Shown in pieces: positions 17,480 to 25,735 of a stretch of DNA of 64,000 nucleotides. Each line of letters starts with the position of its first letter. Within the stretch, counting starts at the first letter, position 1. The stretch lies in contig NZ_CP060140.1 in assembly GCF_022376295.1 (NCBI RefSeq), positions 2,794,356 to 2,858,355 on the forward strand, in the 5' to 3' direction. The translations under genes were made by a program, and so were the position numbers. The DNA comes from Nodularia sphaerocarpa UHCC 0038 (GTDB lineage Bacteria; Cyanobacteriota; Cyanobacteriia; Cyanobacteriales; Nostocaceae). Under the pieces are notes generated by a model. That model ran no database searches. It was given only the letters and a program-made list of their open reading frames with translations, and was not told the origin of the DNA.

Positions 17480-17752
17480 TTAATCAAAGCAATAATGTTT
17501 TTTTACGTCGCTTGTAATTTCCCATGTACAGGACATACCAGCAGGAAAAGTCACTAAATCGCCTTTACCCATCTGCACTGGTTGTCCACCATCAGGCGTA
17601 ACAACGACATCACCTAACAAAAAATAACAAGTCTCTTGAGTATCATAAGTCCAGGGAAATTTGGAGATTTCTTTCTGCCAAATTTCCCATTTGAAAACAC
17701 CTAACTCTTTAAGATGTTCTTCACTCGGTTGATGCTCAATTTTAATTTCCAT
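17480..17752 (-). CDS. Cupin domain protein (Cupin_3 / DUF861, EutQ-like)
   Basis: 90-residue single-domain beta-barrel protein. Conserved features are WEIWQKEISKFPWTYD, TCYFLLGDVVVTPDGG and MGKGDLVTFPAGMSCTWEI (about residues 16-80), the DUF861 cupin pattern. It may bind a metal or small ligand; only one or two cupin His/Glu ligands are obvious, so catalysis is doubtful. The frame is open back to 17803, but ATG 17752 (MEIKIEHQP) is the usual family start. It lies 22 bases after the Mo-nitro_C gene and is probably co-transcribed with it. Confidence 0.85.
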   Translation of the reverse strand: MEIKIEHQPSEEHLKELGVFKWEIWQKEISKFPWTYDTQETCYFLLGDVVVTPDGGQPVQMGKGDLVTFPAGMSCTWEITSDVKKHYCFD

Positions 17753-17774
17753 GCTATGTTTTCTCGGTTGTGAT

Positions 17775-18140
17775 TTAGCAGTATGTCTGGATGTCTTCTC
17801 CACACTTATCTACTAAATAACACAATGCCCGAAAACGCAAGCCGACAAACTGATCATAAAGTGGATTGAACTTACACAAAGCGGGAATGTGGGCTATTTT
17901 GCGACCAAATAAAATGACATCACGCTCAAAAGGACACTGAGCCGGAATCAATTTCGCAATAAAGTGAGCAAAGTCACGATTTTTAATTTCGATATTGTCT
18001 AGCTTATTACGCAATGGTTGCAGTAAATCGAATTTAGGGCGAGTAAATTTATTTTGGCTACCTGCTTTATGCGTGGCTTCTACTTCTGCGGAGTTGATAA
18101 AAGCAGGTAGGATAATATGCTGATTATTTGTTTTAAGCAT
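17775..18140 (-). CDS. Mo-dependent nitrogenase C-terminal domain (Mo-nitro_C) family protein
   Basis: 121-residue protein whose second half (AKLIPAQCPFERDVILFGR, then KFNPLYDQFVGLRFRALCYL and CGEDIQTYC) is the Mo-nitro_C domain, a small family common in heterocystous cyanobacteria and named for similarity to a nitrogenase-associated region. It is not a nitrogenase subunit; biochemical function is unknown. I chose ATG 18140 (MLKTNNQH); a TTG at 18152 would add four residues. The start codon overlaps the last codons of an open frame upstream on the same strand (18133-18339). Confidence 0.8.
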   Translation of the reverse strand: MLKTNNQHIILPAFINSAEVEATHKAGSQNKFTRPKFDLLQPLRNKLDNIEIKNRDFAHFIAKLIPAQCPFERDVILFGRKIAHIPALCKFNPLYDQFVGLRFRALCYLVDKCGEDIQTYC

Positions 18141-18339
18141 AGTTCTGAGCAAGGTCTTCCTTGTATTGATAAACTATTTGCCAATTTAGAGCTTTACCAT
18201 GAAATCTATGTCGGGAATTAGTCTTGTGCTGATGAATATAACGAGCAAAAGCACAAAGTGAGTAATTTGCATAGAACTTGCTGGTAAATAGTTCACTTAA
18301 TTTACATTTAAGCTCACTAGATAACGAATAACTGTCCCG
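18133..18339 (-). pseudogene. Start-less open frame overlapping the Mo-nitro_C start; possible gene remnant
   Basis: 68 sense codons between stops, ending TAA at 18133-18135 inside the first codons of the Mo-nitro_C gene. The composition looks protein-like (for example SELFTSKFYANYSLCAFARY and GKALNWQIVYQYKEDLAQ). It contains no ATG, GTG or TTG, so it is either a 5'-truncated relic, an N-terminal part separated by a frameshift, or a gene using a rare start (ATT). The overlap with the next ATG is typical of translationally coupled genes. I do not recognise the family. Confidence 0.35.
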
Positions 18340-18900
18340 TTAAATACAAAATAACAAAGAAAATATAAAAATGGCCTTCCATTAACTTATACTTATTAAT
18401 CGCTGATTTTCAAAGTAGTGATCCCCTATATTTGATTTCAATTCATAGTTCAGAAACTGCCTAGTAGTTTAATTTTTAGTTTTGTAGGCTAAAGCAGGTG
18501 TAACCTTGACTCCAGCTAGGCTGAATTTCTAGTTATTGCTTAACCCTGAATGATATTAGAGCCTTAGTATCAAAAAAAATGTTATGTTTGCTACAAAAGT
18601 TCTGCTAGCTATTATTTAATCAACTGCACAATATCCTTTGATAGTACAAACTAATCTAATTTTGGCAGTTTCAGAAATTATTACCATAATCGAAGCTAAA
18701 ACGCAAGTAGCATTCAGCACATAAAAATCGCCTAGATGCATGATCTCAAACAGCTACAAGCAAGATTTAATTTAGGCTTTGTCACGAAAAAAACTGTTAA
18801 GTAAAATTACAAAATTTGCCAAAATATTGAGAAATTGGCTGCAAGTCAAACATAGCTTTAACGTAGAACCTATAGGAGATAATTGAACCAAATATAAAAT
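18340..18900. other. AT-rich intergenic region, nothing recognised
   Basis: About 560 bases upstream of the small membrane protein gene. No convincing ORF, tRNA, palindrome family member or heptamer array is visible. It presumably carries the promoter of the 18901 gene. Confidence 0.4.
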
Positions 18901-19218
18901 ATGAACCAGAATAATACTCAAAAATACCAGTTTGTCTGTACCCTGACCTTTGGTGACATCTACGGTCAAATAATTGTTTGGCTAATCACAATCACTCTCA
19001 GTTTGGCATCCGCTTTGGCTTTGATGGGTGCTAAACGGCCTGTATACGCTTTAGCCACTGTGGGTCTTATAGTTCTGTTATCACTGCCATTTTTGCTGTT
19101 TGCATTCGTTACTACGTTATTCAATCATATTGAAGTCAGAGCTATATATCCAGGAACCAAGACGGAACCCATACCCGGTAATATTTCTCAGCAACAACCC
19201 GTACAAGCTTCTAGTTGA
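18901..19218 (+). CDS. Small two-span membrane protein of unknown function
   Basis: 105 residues with two strongly hydrophobic segments (about 24-44 and 50-75) separated by the short loop GAKRPVYAL. Tails are polar, and the C-terminus is Gln/Pro-rich. ATG 18901 starts MNQNNTQKYQF. The only purine-rich ribosome-site candidate (GGAGAT near 18875) is too far away to be sure. I do not recognise a family. It ends just before an interspersed repeat and sdhA. Confidence 0.6.
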   Translation: MNQNNTQKYQFVCTLTFGDIYGQIIVWLITITLSLASALALMGAKRPVYALATVGLIVLLSLPFLLFAFVTTLFNHIEVRAIYPGTKTEPIPGNISQQQPVQASS

Positions 19219-19263
19219 GGAATTTTAAATTAATGATAGACATCTCTAGCAAGAAAAATAAAC

Positions 19264-19412
19264 CTGGCGACTAGAAGTCGCAGCTACACAAACGAAACCC
19301 ACCTGCGTGGGTTAATTTTTTATTAGTCCCAGCAGGCGGACTTCCCTCCAGGAAGGCGCTACGCGTCTTGCTTGTGTAGTAGTGAATTACATTCGCCCCA
19401 TACTTTTAAAAC
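19264..19412 (+). repeat. Interspersed repeat, copy 1 (CCTGGCGACTAGAAGTCGC ... TTCGCCC ... CTTTTAAAAC)
   Basis: About 150-base element shared with 62349-62534 over its whole length and, in part and inverted, with 16090-16145. Internal features are GCGACTAGAAGTCGC, AACCCACCTGCGTGGGTT and a GGCGGACTTCCCTCC block. Its right part lies inside the open frame ahead of the true sdhA start. Confidence 0.8.
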
Positions 19413-19498
19413 ATCCTCTGACAGTTGCATATAACTCGCTGTCTGATGAATCTGGTCTCTACAATAGAACAGCAGCTTTTTGCAGTCGGGGGTTCGTG

Positions 19499-21226
19499 AT
19501 GTTGGAACATGATGTAATTATTGTCGGTGGGGGATTGGCGGGATGTCGCGCTGCTATGGAAATTGCGCGCACTGACCCTAGTTTAAATGTGGCTTTGGTG
19601 GCTAAAACTCATCCTATCCGTTCCCACTCGGTAGCCGCTCAAGGTGGAATGGCGGCTTCTCTGAAAAATGTTGATTCTGAAGATAGTTGGGAAGCACACG
19701 CTTTTGATACTGTCAAGGGTTCTGATTATTTAGCAGACCAAGACGCGGTGGCTATTCTGGCTCAGGAAGCCCCAGATGTGGTAATTGATCTGGAACATAT
19801 CGGGGTTTTATTTTCGCGTTTACCTGATGGTCGCATTGCTCAACGGGCTTTTGGGGGACATTCTCACGATCGCACTTGCTACGCTGCGGATAAAACTGGT
19901 CACGCGATTCTCCACGAGTTGGTTAACAACCTGCGGCGTTATGGGGTGCATATCTATGAAGAATGGTATGTAATGCGCTTGATTTTAGAATCAGGTGAGG
20001 CCAAGGGTGTGGTGATGTTTCACCTGTTAGATGGGCATATAGAGGTGCTGCGGGCGAAGGCGGTGATGTTTGCCACTGGTGGCTATGGTCGCGTTTATAA
20101 TACGACTTCTAATGATTATGCTTCTACGGGTGACGGTTTGGCGATGACGGCGATCGCAGGTTTACCCCTAGAAGATATGGAATTTGTCCAGTTTCACCCC
20201 ACTGGTTTGTATCCGGTAGGAGTGCTGATTTCGGAAGCTGTGCGGGGCGAAGGCGCGTATTTAATTAATAGTGAAGGCGATCGCTTCATGAAAAACTACG
20301 CACCCAGTCGCATGGAATTAGCTCCTCGTGATATTACCTCACGAGCGATCTCTTACGAAATTCGCGCCGGTCGTGGAGTTCATCCTGATGGAAGTGCAGG
20401 CGGTCCCTGTGTCTATCTTGACCTGCGACACATGGGTAAAGAAAAAATCATGAGTCGTGTTCCCTTCTGTTGGGAAGAAGCCCACCGCTTAGTCGGTGTT
20501 GATGCTGTAACTCAACCGATGCCGATTCGCCCCACAAATCACTATTGTATGGGTGGTATCCCAGTGAACACTGATGGACGAGTTCGCAGCAGTGGGGAGA
20601 ATTTAGTTGAAGCCTTTTTTGCTGCTGGTGAAACAGCTTGTGTGTCTGTACATGGTGCGAATCGCCTCGGTAGTAATTCCCTGCTAGAATGTATAGTTTA
20701 TGGTAAGCGCACTGGGGCGGCGATCGCTCAATATGTGCAGAATCGTAAATTACCTTCTGTCAACGAAGAACACTACCTCCAAGAAGCCCAGCAACAAATC
20801 CAAACTTTAATAGAACAGCCTGGGAAATATCGAATTAACCAAATTCGTCAAGCCTTCCAAGATTGTATGACAGAATGCTGTGCGGTGTTCCGTACTGAAG
20901 AAGTAATGCGTGAAGGCTGGCAAAAAATCACCGATTTAGAACATAAATATCCGCAAATTTATTTAGACGATAAAGGTAGCTGCTGGAATACAGAACTTGT
21001 AGAAGCCCTAGAATTACGCAATTTAATGGTGGTAGGACAGACAATTCTCGCCTCAGCCTTGAATCGCCAAGAAAGTCGCGGCGCACACTTCCGCGAAGAT
21101 TATCCCCAGCGAGATGATACTAATTTTCTGCAACATACAATGGCTTATTATTCACCAGCAGGTATTGATATTCAATATCGCCCAGTGGTGATTAATATGT
21201 TTGAGCCAAAAGAGCGAAAGTATTAG
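19499..21226 (+). CDS. sdhA: Succinate dehydrogenase/fumarate reductase flavoprotein subunit
   Basis: FAD-containing catalytic subunit that oxidises succinate and feeds the thylakoid/plasma-membrane quinone pool. From ATG 19499 it has 575 residues (MLEHDVIIVGGGLAGCRAA), the usual cyanobacterial length; the frame runs back to a GTG at 19382 only because it passes through a repeat. Visible motifs are the dinucleotide fold IVGGGLAGCRAAMEIAR, flavin-linkage region RSHSVAAQGGMAASL, active site GGHSHDRTCYAADKTGHAI and HPTGLYPVGVLISEAVRGEG, and GANRLGSNSLLE. No sdhB or membrane-anchor gene is adjacent, as is common in cyanobacteria. A hairpin follows at 21276. Confidence 0.94.
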   Translation: MLEHDVIIVGGGLAGCRAAMEIARTDPSLNVALVAKTHPIRSHSVAAQGGMAASLKNVDSEDSWEAHAFDTVKGSDYLADQDAVAILAQEAPDVVIDLEHIGVLFSRLPDGRIAQRAFGGHSHDRTCYAADKTGHAILHELVNNLRRYGVHIYEEWYVMRLILESGEAKGVVMFHLLDGHIEVLRAKAVMFATGGYGRVYNTTSNDYASTGDGLAMTAIAGLPLEDMEFVQFHPTGLYPVGVLISEAVRGEGAYLINSEGDRFMKNYAPSRMELAPRDITSRAISYEIRAGRGVHPDGSAGGPCVYLDLRHMGKEKIMSRVPFCWEEAHRLVGVDAVTQPMPIRPTNHYCMGGIPVNTDGRVRSSGENLVEAFFAAGETACVSVHGANRLGSNSLLECIVYGKRTGAAIAQYVQNRKLPSVNEEHYLQEAQQQIQTLIEQPGKYRINQIRQAFQDCMTECCAVFRTEEVMREGWQKITDLEHKYPQIYLDDKGSCWNTELVEALELRNLMVVGQTILASALNRQESRGAHFREDYPQRDDTNFLQHTMAYYSPAGIDIQYRPVVINMFEPKERKY

Positions 21227-21275
21227 GGATTTTCTCAAACTAAATTATTCATTTTCTAGTCCTCCCTCAATATCA

Positions 21276-21315
21276 GATGGGTATTGTAATGTATATAAAA
21301 ACAACAATACCCATC
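21276..21315. terminator. Stem-loop downstream of sdhA
   Basis: Perfect 12-base arms GATGGGTATTGT (21276-21287) and ACAATACCCATC (21304-21315) with a 16-base AT-rich loop, 50 bases after the sdhA stop. There is no strong T tract. Confidence 0.6.
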
Positions 21316-21527
21316 ATCCAATAAAATTTTGGTGTATAAAAATACCCTAGTTAAAGTTAAAAAAAATAAAATAATAAATAATATTTTCAAATCTTAAATA
21401 TCTAGCAAAAATGTATAAATTTATCATGCTTAGTCTCTAGAACAGTTCTGTCAGATGCATATTTGATATTGATGCTTGGTTATTCCCTAATTTAGCTTTG
21501 TATGGGAAAATTTTTTAAATAGTAATT

Positions 21528-21550
21528 CAATCAAACTTCTAGTTTGATTG
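21528..21550. promoter_or_regulatory. Inverted repeat CAATCAAAC-TTCTA-GTTTGATTG upstream of the SnoaL-like gene
   Basis: Perfect 9-base arms 85 bases before the ATG at 21635, directly followed by GCTATAAAAT, which could be a -10 element. The position suits an operator for a dimeric regulator; this is inference. Confidence 0.4.
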
Positions 21551-21634
21551 GCTATAAAATTTTTCTAACCCTACCCCCTTGCACAGTTTAGTGAAAGTGT
21601 TCACAGTTCACTGTCGGGTCAACATTAGAAAGTT

Positions 21635-22141
21635 ATGAAAATGACAATTACTCGGTCTGCCCTATTATCATTTTTTAGTGCAGCACTTGCTTGTGCAAGT
21701 ATTGTGCCACCAACTCCTGTCCAAGCACAAACTAACTGTCCCAAGGTCACTAGACCAGAAATCGCCGGACTTTTCGACCGATGGAACAGGTCTTTACAGA
21801 CTGGAGATCCAAATTTAGTGACTCAGAATTATGCCAGAAATGCTATTTTATTGCCCACAGTTTCCAACCAAGTGCGACGAAATCATGAAGAAATTCAGGA
21901 CTATTTTGTAAAATTCTTACAACAGAAACCCGTAGGCAAAATTAATTACCGCAGTATTCGCCTTTATTGCGGTGTCGCTATTGATTCAGGAACATACACA
22001 TTTACAGTCGTAAATAATGGTCAGACTCAGCAAGTTCCTGCAAGATACACCTTTGTTTATAATAGAGTTGGTAATAGATGGCTAATAGCAGAACATCACT
22101 CTTCAGCTATGCCAGAAATTATTACTAGCAGCGCTGAATAG
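21635..22141 (+). CDS. Secreted SnoaL/CaMKII-association-domain-like (DUF4440) protein
   Basis: 168 residues. The signal peptide (about 1-31) has the basic start MKMTITR, a hydrophobic core and a cleavage-like PVQAQ. The rest is an NTF2-like alpha+beta domain: IAGLFDRWNRSLQTGDPNLV (about 43-62), NYARNAILLPTVSN and YTFVYNRVGNRWLIAEHHSSAMP, matching the SgcJ/CaMKII_AD pattern. Members act as ligand-binding or oligomerisation modules. No catalytic function can be assigned. It is probably periplasmic. Confidence 0.82.
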   Translation: MKMTITRSALLSFFSAALACASIVPPTPVQAQTNCPKVTRPEIAGLFDRWNRSLQTGDPNLVTQNYARNAILLPTVSNQVRRNHEEIQDYFVKFLQQKPVGKINYRSIRLYCGVAIDSGTYTFTVVNNGQTQQVPARYTFVYNRVGNRWLIAEHHSSAMPEIITSSAE

Positions 22142-22321
22142 TAGTCTAATCCTTGTTGTCAAATCAAACCGCTTCACGGAGTCATAAGCTTTTGAGATAT
22201 CATGTCTTTTTGGAGCATGGTTTGAATTAGTCCACAGTCCACAAGTTTTTTCGCCGACAATGGGCGAGGAATGACCAATGACTACTTAATTAAAATGGAG
22301 TTAAGCAACAGGGAATCTTGC

Positions 22322-22350
22322 TTGACTCCTACTCAAGACAGATGTATAAT
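22322..22350 (+). promoter_or_regulatory. Consensus sigma-70 promoter for the riboswitch-GDT1 transcript
   Basis: TTGACT (22322-22327), exactly 17 bases, then TATAAT (22345-22350). A start about 7 bases later would put the riboswitch aptamer at the very 5' end of the RNA. Confidence 0.75.
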
Positions 22351-22357
22351 CCATATC

Positions 22358-22526
22358 AAATAGAAGGGGAGTAGCTGCTGGCAGTAAATTAATTGCAATT
22401 TACAAACCAGTACATTTGAATCAACATACTGGCGATGAGCCTGGTTCAGATGACAAATAATAAATATTTGGTAGCGAGACCTTCACTGAGTTTACACAAA
22501 AAAATTGTGTGAAGCTCTCAGTGAAG
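22358..22526 (+). ncRNA. yybP-ykoY (Mn2+) riboswitch with switching hairpin
   Basis: The aptamer signatures are GAAGGGGAGTAGC at 22363-22375 and CATACTGGCGATGAGCC ending near 22441, then GGTAGCGAGACCTTC (about 22470-22484). They match the yybP-ykoY class, which senses Mn2+. The basal stem can form from GAAGG (22363-22367) with CCTTC (22480-22484). The same 3' strand can instead pair in a long hairpin: CTTCACTGAG (22481-22490) with CTCAGTGAAG (22517-22526), with an inner ACACAA/TTGTGT stem. A further pairing CACTCTC (22533-22539) with GAGAGTG (22581-22587) would bury the GTG start codon. The class is strongly supported, also by the Mn-transporter-type gene downstream; the switching mechanism is inferred. 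Confidence 0.88.
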
Positions 22527-22584
22527 TCTTACCACTCTCATTGAAGCTCCACACAGGTAAAAAATCCTTCAGGAGTTTGAGAGA

Positions 22585-23202
22585 GTGTTAACAGCATTTA
22601 CCGCCGGTTTATTACTAATTACAATTTCCGAGCTAGGGGATAAAACATTTTTTATCGCTGTCATTTTGGCGATGAAACACTCACGAAAGCTAGTGTTCAT
22701 CGGTGTGGCATCTGCCTTAGCTGCGATGACAATTCTATCTGTACTATTCGGGAAAGTGGTATCTTTTTTGCCAGAAATTTATCTGAAGTACGCGGAAATA
22801 ATTTTATTTTTTGCCTTTGGGATTAAGCTGTTGTATGAAGCTAGTAAAATGACTGCTTCTAGCAGTGAGACAGAAGTGATAGATGAGGCTAAAGAGGCAG
22901 TACAAAAAGCAGATTTACAAAGAAAGTCAAAAACTCCTTTAGCAATTTTAATAGAAGCCTTCACACTGACATTTGTAGCAGAGTGGGGCGATCGCACACA
23001 AATTGCCACTATCGCCCTAGCCGCAAGATATAACGCCGTGGGAGTAGCTGCGGGTGCAGTTTTAGGACACGCCTTATGTACAGCGATCGCAGTCATTGGA
23101 GGTAAACTCATCGCCGGACGCATTTCCGAACGTCAACTCACCTTTGCCGGCGGATGTCTATTTCTCATCTTTGGGATAATTGCAGCTGTCGAAGGAGTTT
23201 GA
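22585..23202 (+). CDS. TMEM165/GDT1 family (UPF0016) manganese exporter-type transporter
   Basis: 205-residue membrane protein with about six to seven spans in two homologous halves. Each half carries the family cation signature ExGD(K/R)T: SELGDKTF (about 15-22) and AEWGDRTQ (about 131-138). A hydrophilic cytoplasmic loop (about 83-115) separates them. Cyanobacterial members (Mnx) export Mn2+ from the cytoplasm to protect photosynthetic cells. The start is GTG 22585 with AGGAG 9 bases before it. Regulation by the yybP-ykoY riboswitch immediately upstream supports Mn2+ as the physiological cation. Confidence 0.92.
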   Translation: MLTAFTAGLLLITISELGDKTFFIAVILAMKHSRKLVFIGVASALAAMTILSVLFGKVVSFLPEIYLKYAEIILFFAFGIKLLYEASKMTASSSETEVIDEAKEAVQKADLQRKSKTPLAILIEAFTLTFVAEWGDRTQIATIALAARYNAVGVAAGAVLGHALCTAIAVIGGKLIAGRISERQLTFAGGCLFLIFGIIAAVEGV

Positions 23203-23409
23203 GGGAATGGGGAGTGGGGAAGTTCTTCCCCCAGCATCCTCAGCCCGCCATACCTTACCGCTCTTTGATGAATCGGAAAAAATCCCATATTCGTAGGTTG
23301 GGTAGAACGAAGTGAAACCCAACTAAACCAAAGATTGTTGGTGTTGGGTTACGCCTTCGGCAAACTATGTTAACCTTCCTCTAGCGAACCTAAGGCTCCC
23401 TACTCCCCC

Positions 23410-24276
23410 TTATTCTTCAGAAGGAGTTGACGGCGATTCAGCAGGCGCTGGTGCTGGAGTAGGAGTAGCAGCCGCCCTGTTAATTTCGTCTTTGTATTGA
23501 GCTGGTGCTAAAGCCACAGCGCTATCAAATAAAGGTTTAGCTTCTTCGACTTTACCCTGTTCTCTAAAAAGCATTGCTTTTGCTAAAACGGGACGAAAAT
23601 CTTGAGGATCCTTCTTAATAGCTTGATCATAGACAGAAGTAGCTTGAGGATAGCGCTTCTGGGAAGCGTGAACAGTACCTAAAAGCACCTGTACAGCCAC
23701 CGCATCCACACTTGCAGGCTGAATTTTATTCACCTGATCTGCATTAGAGAGGGTATCTTCGAGCAAACCAATAGCCGCTTCGGGACGTTGCTGATCGAGC
23801 AATAGAGCTACCATACCCTGCAAAGCCTTCAAATCACCGGGTTTAGTGTCTAAAATTGAGCGATAAGCTTGAGCTGATCCTTCCAAATCGCCCATTTGCT
23901 GCTTTGCTTGGGCTAATAGCACTCCATATTCCGACTGTTGTGGATTGAGTTTAGCTAGTTTTTCCAGAGGCTCAATTACTCCTTGAATATCACCTTGTTT
24001 TAAACTCAGCAGTTGTAGCCTCGCCTGTAATAAGCCATTGAGCGCAGTTTGATTTTCTGGTTCCCGTTGCAAAACCAATTCATAACCTCGTACTTCGTCT
24101 TGCAACTTTGATAATTGATCAGAAGGTACGGTGCTGCTAGTGCTAGCGGCATTTTGGTTTGAGGGCGACGGATTATTAATTGCGCTAATAATAGGAATTA
24201 CCGAAACGCCCACAAAAGCAGTAACTGCCAGCGCTAAGATGATCCTAACTATCCAACGATTGCGCGATTGAGACAC
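23410..24276 (-). CDS. Membrane-anchored tetratricopeptide repeat protein
   Basis: 288 residues. It has an N-terminal hydrophobic anchor (about 10-33) and a Ser/Asn-rich linker. At least four to five TPR-like units follow (about 52-260), for example LSKLQDEVRGYELVLQREPE, GDLEGSAQAYRSILDTKPGD and YPQATSVYDQAIKKDPQDF. A low-complexity Pro/Ala/Glu tail closes the protein (about 270-288). It is probably a scaffold on the lumenal or periplasmic side. The specific partner is unknown. It is isolated, with repeat-rich DNA on its 3' side. Confidence 0.82.
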   Translation of the reverse strand: MSQSRNRWIVRIILALAVTAFVGVSVIPIISAINNPSPSNQNAASTSSTVPSDQLSKLQDEVRGYELVLQREPENQTALNGLLQARLQLLSLKQGDIQGVIEPLEKLAKLNPQQSEYGVLLAQAKQQMGDLEGSAQAYRSILDTKPGDLKALQGMVALLLDQQRPEAAIGLLEDTLSNADQVNKIQPASVDAVAVQVLLGTVHASQKRYPQATSVYDQAIKKDPQDFRPVLAKAMLFREQGKVEEAKPLFDSAVALAPAQYKDEINRAAATPTPAPAPAESPSTPSEE

Positions 24277-24649
24277 AGTTTTGTCTTACTCCAGAATTCA
24301 AACGACATGATCATTTACATAAATCGGAAAGCGAAAAATTTCCAAAACCTTGCGGAATACCGCCAATTGCCTGTGAATTTTATAACAATTAACTATTCAC
24401 ATTGCCAAAATTAAGTGATGACTTTAGGAGGAGCCGTCAGAATTGTACTTATGATATGCTTCCGAAACTAGTGTAAAGGCTCTCAGTTACATTAGCCTAT
24501 TAATGCAAATGTAGCTTCTTTACCATTGTATTGGGCGCTCTAGTGTAGGTTTGTGGAAAGCCAATATTTCATCAACCGCACAAACGCTTTTTTTTCATTG
24601 CCTTCGTAAAATCCCATAATGGGATGTATCTCCGCCGCAAGGAGTTTTT
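24277..24649. other. Intergenic region between divergent TPR and basic-tailed genes
   Basis: 373 bases with the promoters of both genes. A small inverted repeat ATCCCATAATGGGAT lies at about 24612-24626, shortly before the AAGGAG ribosome site of the 24650 gene. Nothing else was recognised. Confidence 0.4.
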
Positions 24650-25642
24650 ATGAATTCCGACCTGATGCCTTTGCCTGAATCTTCCAATTCTTCTACCAAC
24701 CATCAGCCTCAAACCTATAAAGAGGCTACCGCTAATGTTCATACAGTAGCAGTGCATGACTCTAACCGAGAAAATTCCTTTGTTCAGCCTAGGGAAACTA
24801 CCTCAAATGGCAACCTAGGTCATCGCCTGCAACCGATTCCACCTCCCAGTGAACCGATGCAGTACCGAGCCATCGGGTTAGTCCGGGGTCGTTACCTTGC
24901 TAGCAGCGAACAATTTACTCAAGGTATACTGCTAACCAAAGATGGTGTAGAACTCAACGCCGTCCTACTCGGACGGATTATGAGCTTAGTCAAAAATCAC
25001 CTTGATTTAGAAAAAGATCATTTGTGGGTAGTTTATCCACGCACACGACAAGAAAACGACACCTTACACCTCCAAATTGTTGGGGTTTGGGAGCCAGAAA
25101 ATCTGGCTCAACAGCCAACAGAGGAGGACGAGCCAGATTCGGGATCACAGAAGTTGCAGACAACCGATGATCATGTACCCGAAAATCAAGAAGAATTTTC
25201 TGATGGTAGTTTTTCCGTGCGTGGTGAGGTAGTTTACCAGTCTTTTGACGCTAAGAGCTTAGTGGTCAAAATTAAGCAAGCGCCGCGCAAATCAACTGAT
25301 AAACCCAAATATTTTAAGTTGAAACTGCGGGGTGTACTGACCACCAAAGCTATCAGCAAGTTCTGGGACTTTAAAGCCAAGCGGGAAGCTGACGTATTAG
25401 TACTGGAAAAAGCAGAAGCGATCGCTGATCTGCCCAAAAAACGCAAACCACCTTTCAAAGGTGGCTTTCGTGCTGGTGGTGGTGGCGGTGGCGCTGGGAG
25501 AAAACCATTTCCCCCTAGACGCAGTGGGGAAACCCCGAAACCAATCAAGAAAACAGCCGGCGAACCATCGGCGGTATCCAAACCCATACCAAAAGCCCCT
25601 GCGCCTAAGCCCATTAAACGGCCAAAGCCAACTCAGGAATAG
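24650..25642 (+). CDS. Conserved-looking cyanobacterial protein with basic Gly/Pro/Lys-rich tail, function unknown
   Basis: 330 residues. The N-terminal about 65 residues are polar and low in complexity. A folded core (about 70-150) begins with MQYRAIGLVRGRYLASSEQF and has beta-strand character. A second segment (about 185-250) begins with SFSVRGEVVYQSFDAKSLVV. The C-terminus (about 262-330) is Gly-rich then Lys/Pro-rich and strongly basic, suggesting nucleic-acid binding. I do not recognise a named domain. The ribosome site AAGGAG sits 8 bases before ATG 24650. The TAG stop is formed by the first bases of a GGGAGTA heptamer array, so the native end may have been altered. Confidence 0.7.
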   Translation: MNSDLMPLPESSNSSTNHQPQTYKEATANVHTVAVHDSNRENSFVQPRETTSNGNLGHRLQPIPPPSEPMQYRAIGLVRGRYLASSEQFTQGILLTKDGVELNAVLLGRIMSLVKNHLDLEKDHLWVVYPRTRQENDTLHLQIVGVWEPENLAQQPTEEDEPDSGSQKLQTTDDHVPENQEEFSDGSFSVRGEVVYQSFDAKSLVVKIKQAPRKSTDKPKYFKLKLRGVLTTKAISKFWDFKAKREADVLVLEKAEAIADLPKKRKPPFKGGFRAGGGGGGAGRKPFPPRRSGETPKPIKKTAGEPSAVSKPIPKAPAPKPIKRPKPTQE

Positions 25643-25681
25643 GGAGTAGGGAGTAGGGAGTAGGGAGTAGGGAGTAGGGTA
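25640..25681. repeat. STRR: GGGAGTA heptamers
   Basis: About five consecutive GGGAGTA units beginning at the stop codon of the preceding gene. Confidence 0.9.
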
Positions 25682-25735
25682 GAAAAACCCTCCCAATCCC
25701 CCCAATGATGTCTCTTAACTGATAACTGTTAACTG

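Noticed and set aside
19382..19498. N-terminal extension of SdhA from GTG 19382
   Set aside because: It is translated interspersed repeat; the conserved family start is ATG 19499 and gives the normal 575 residues.
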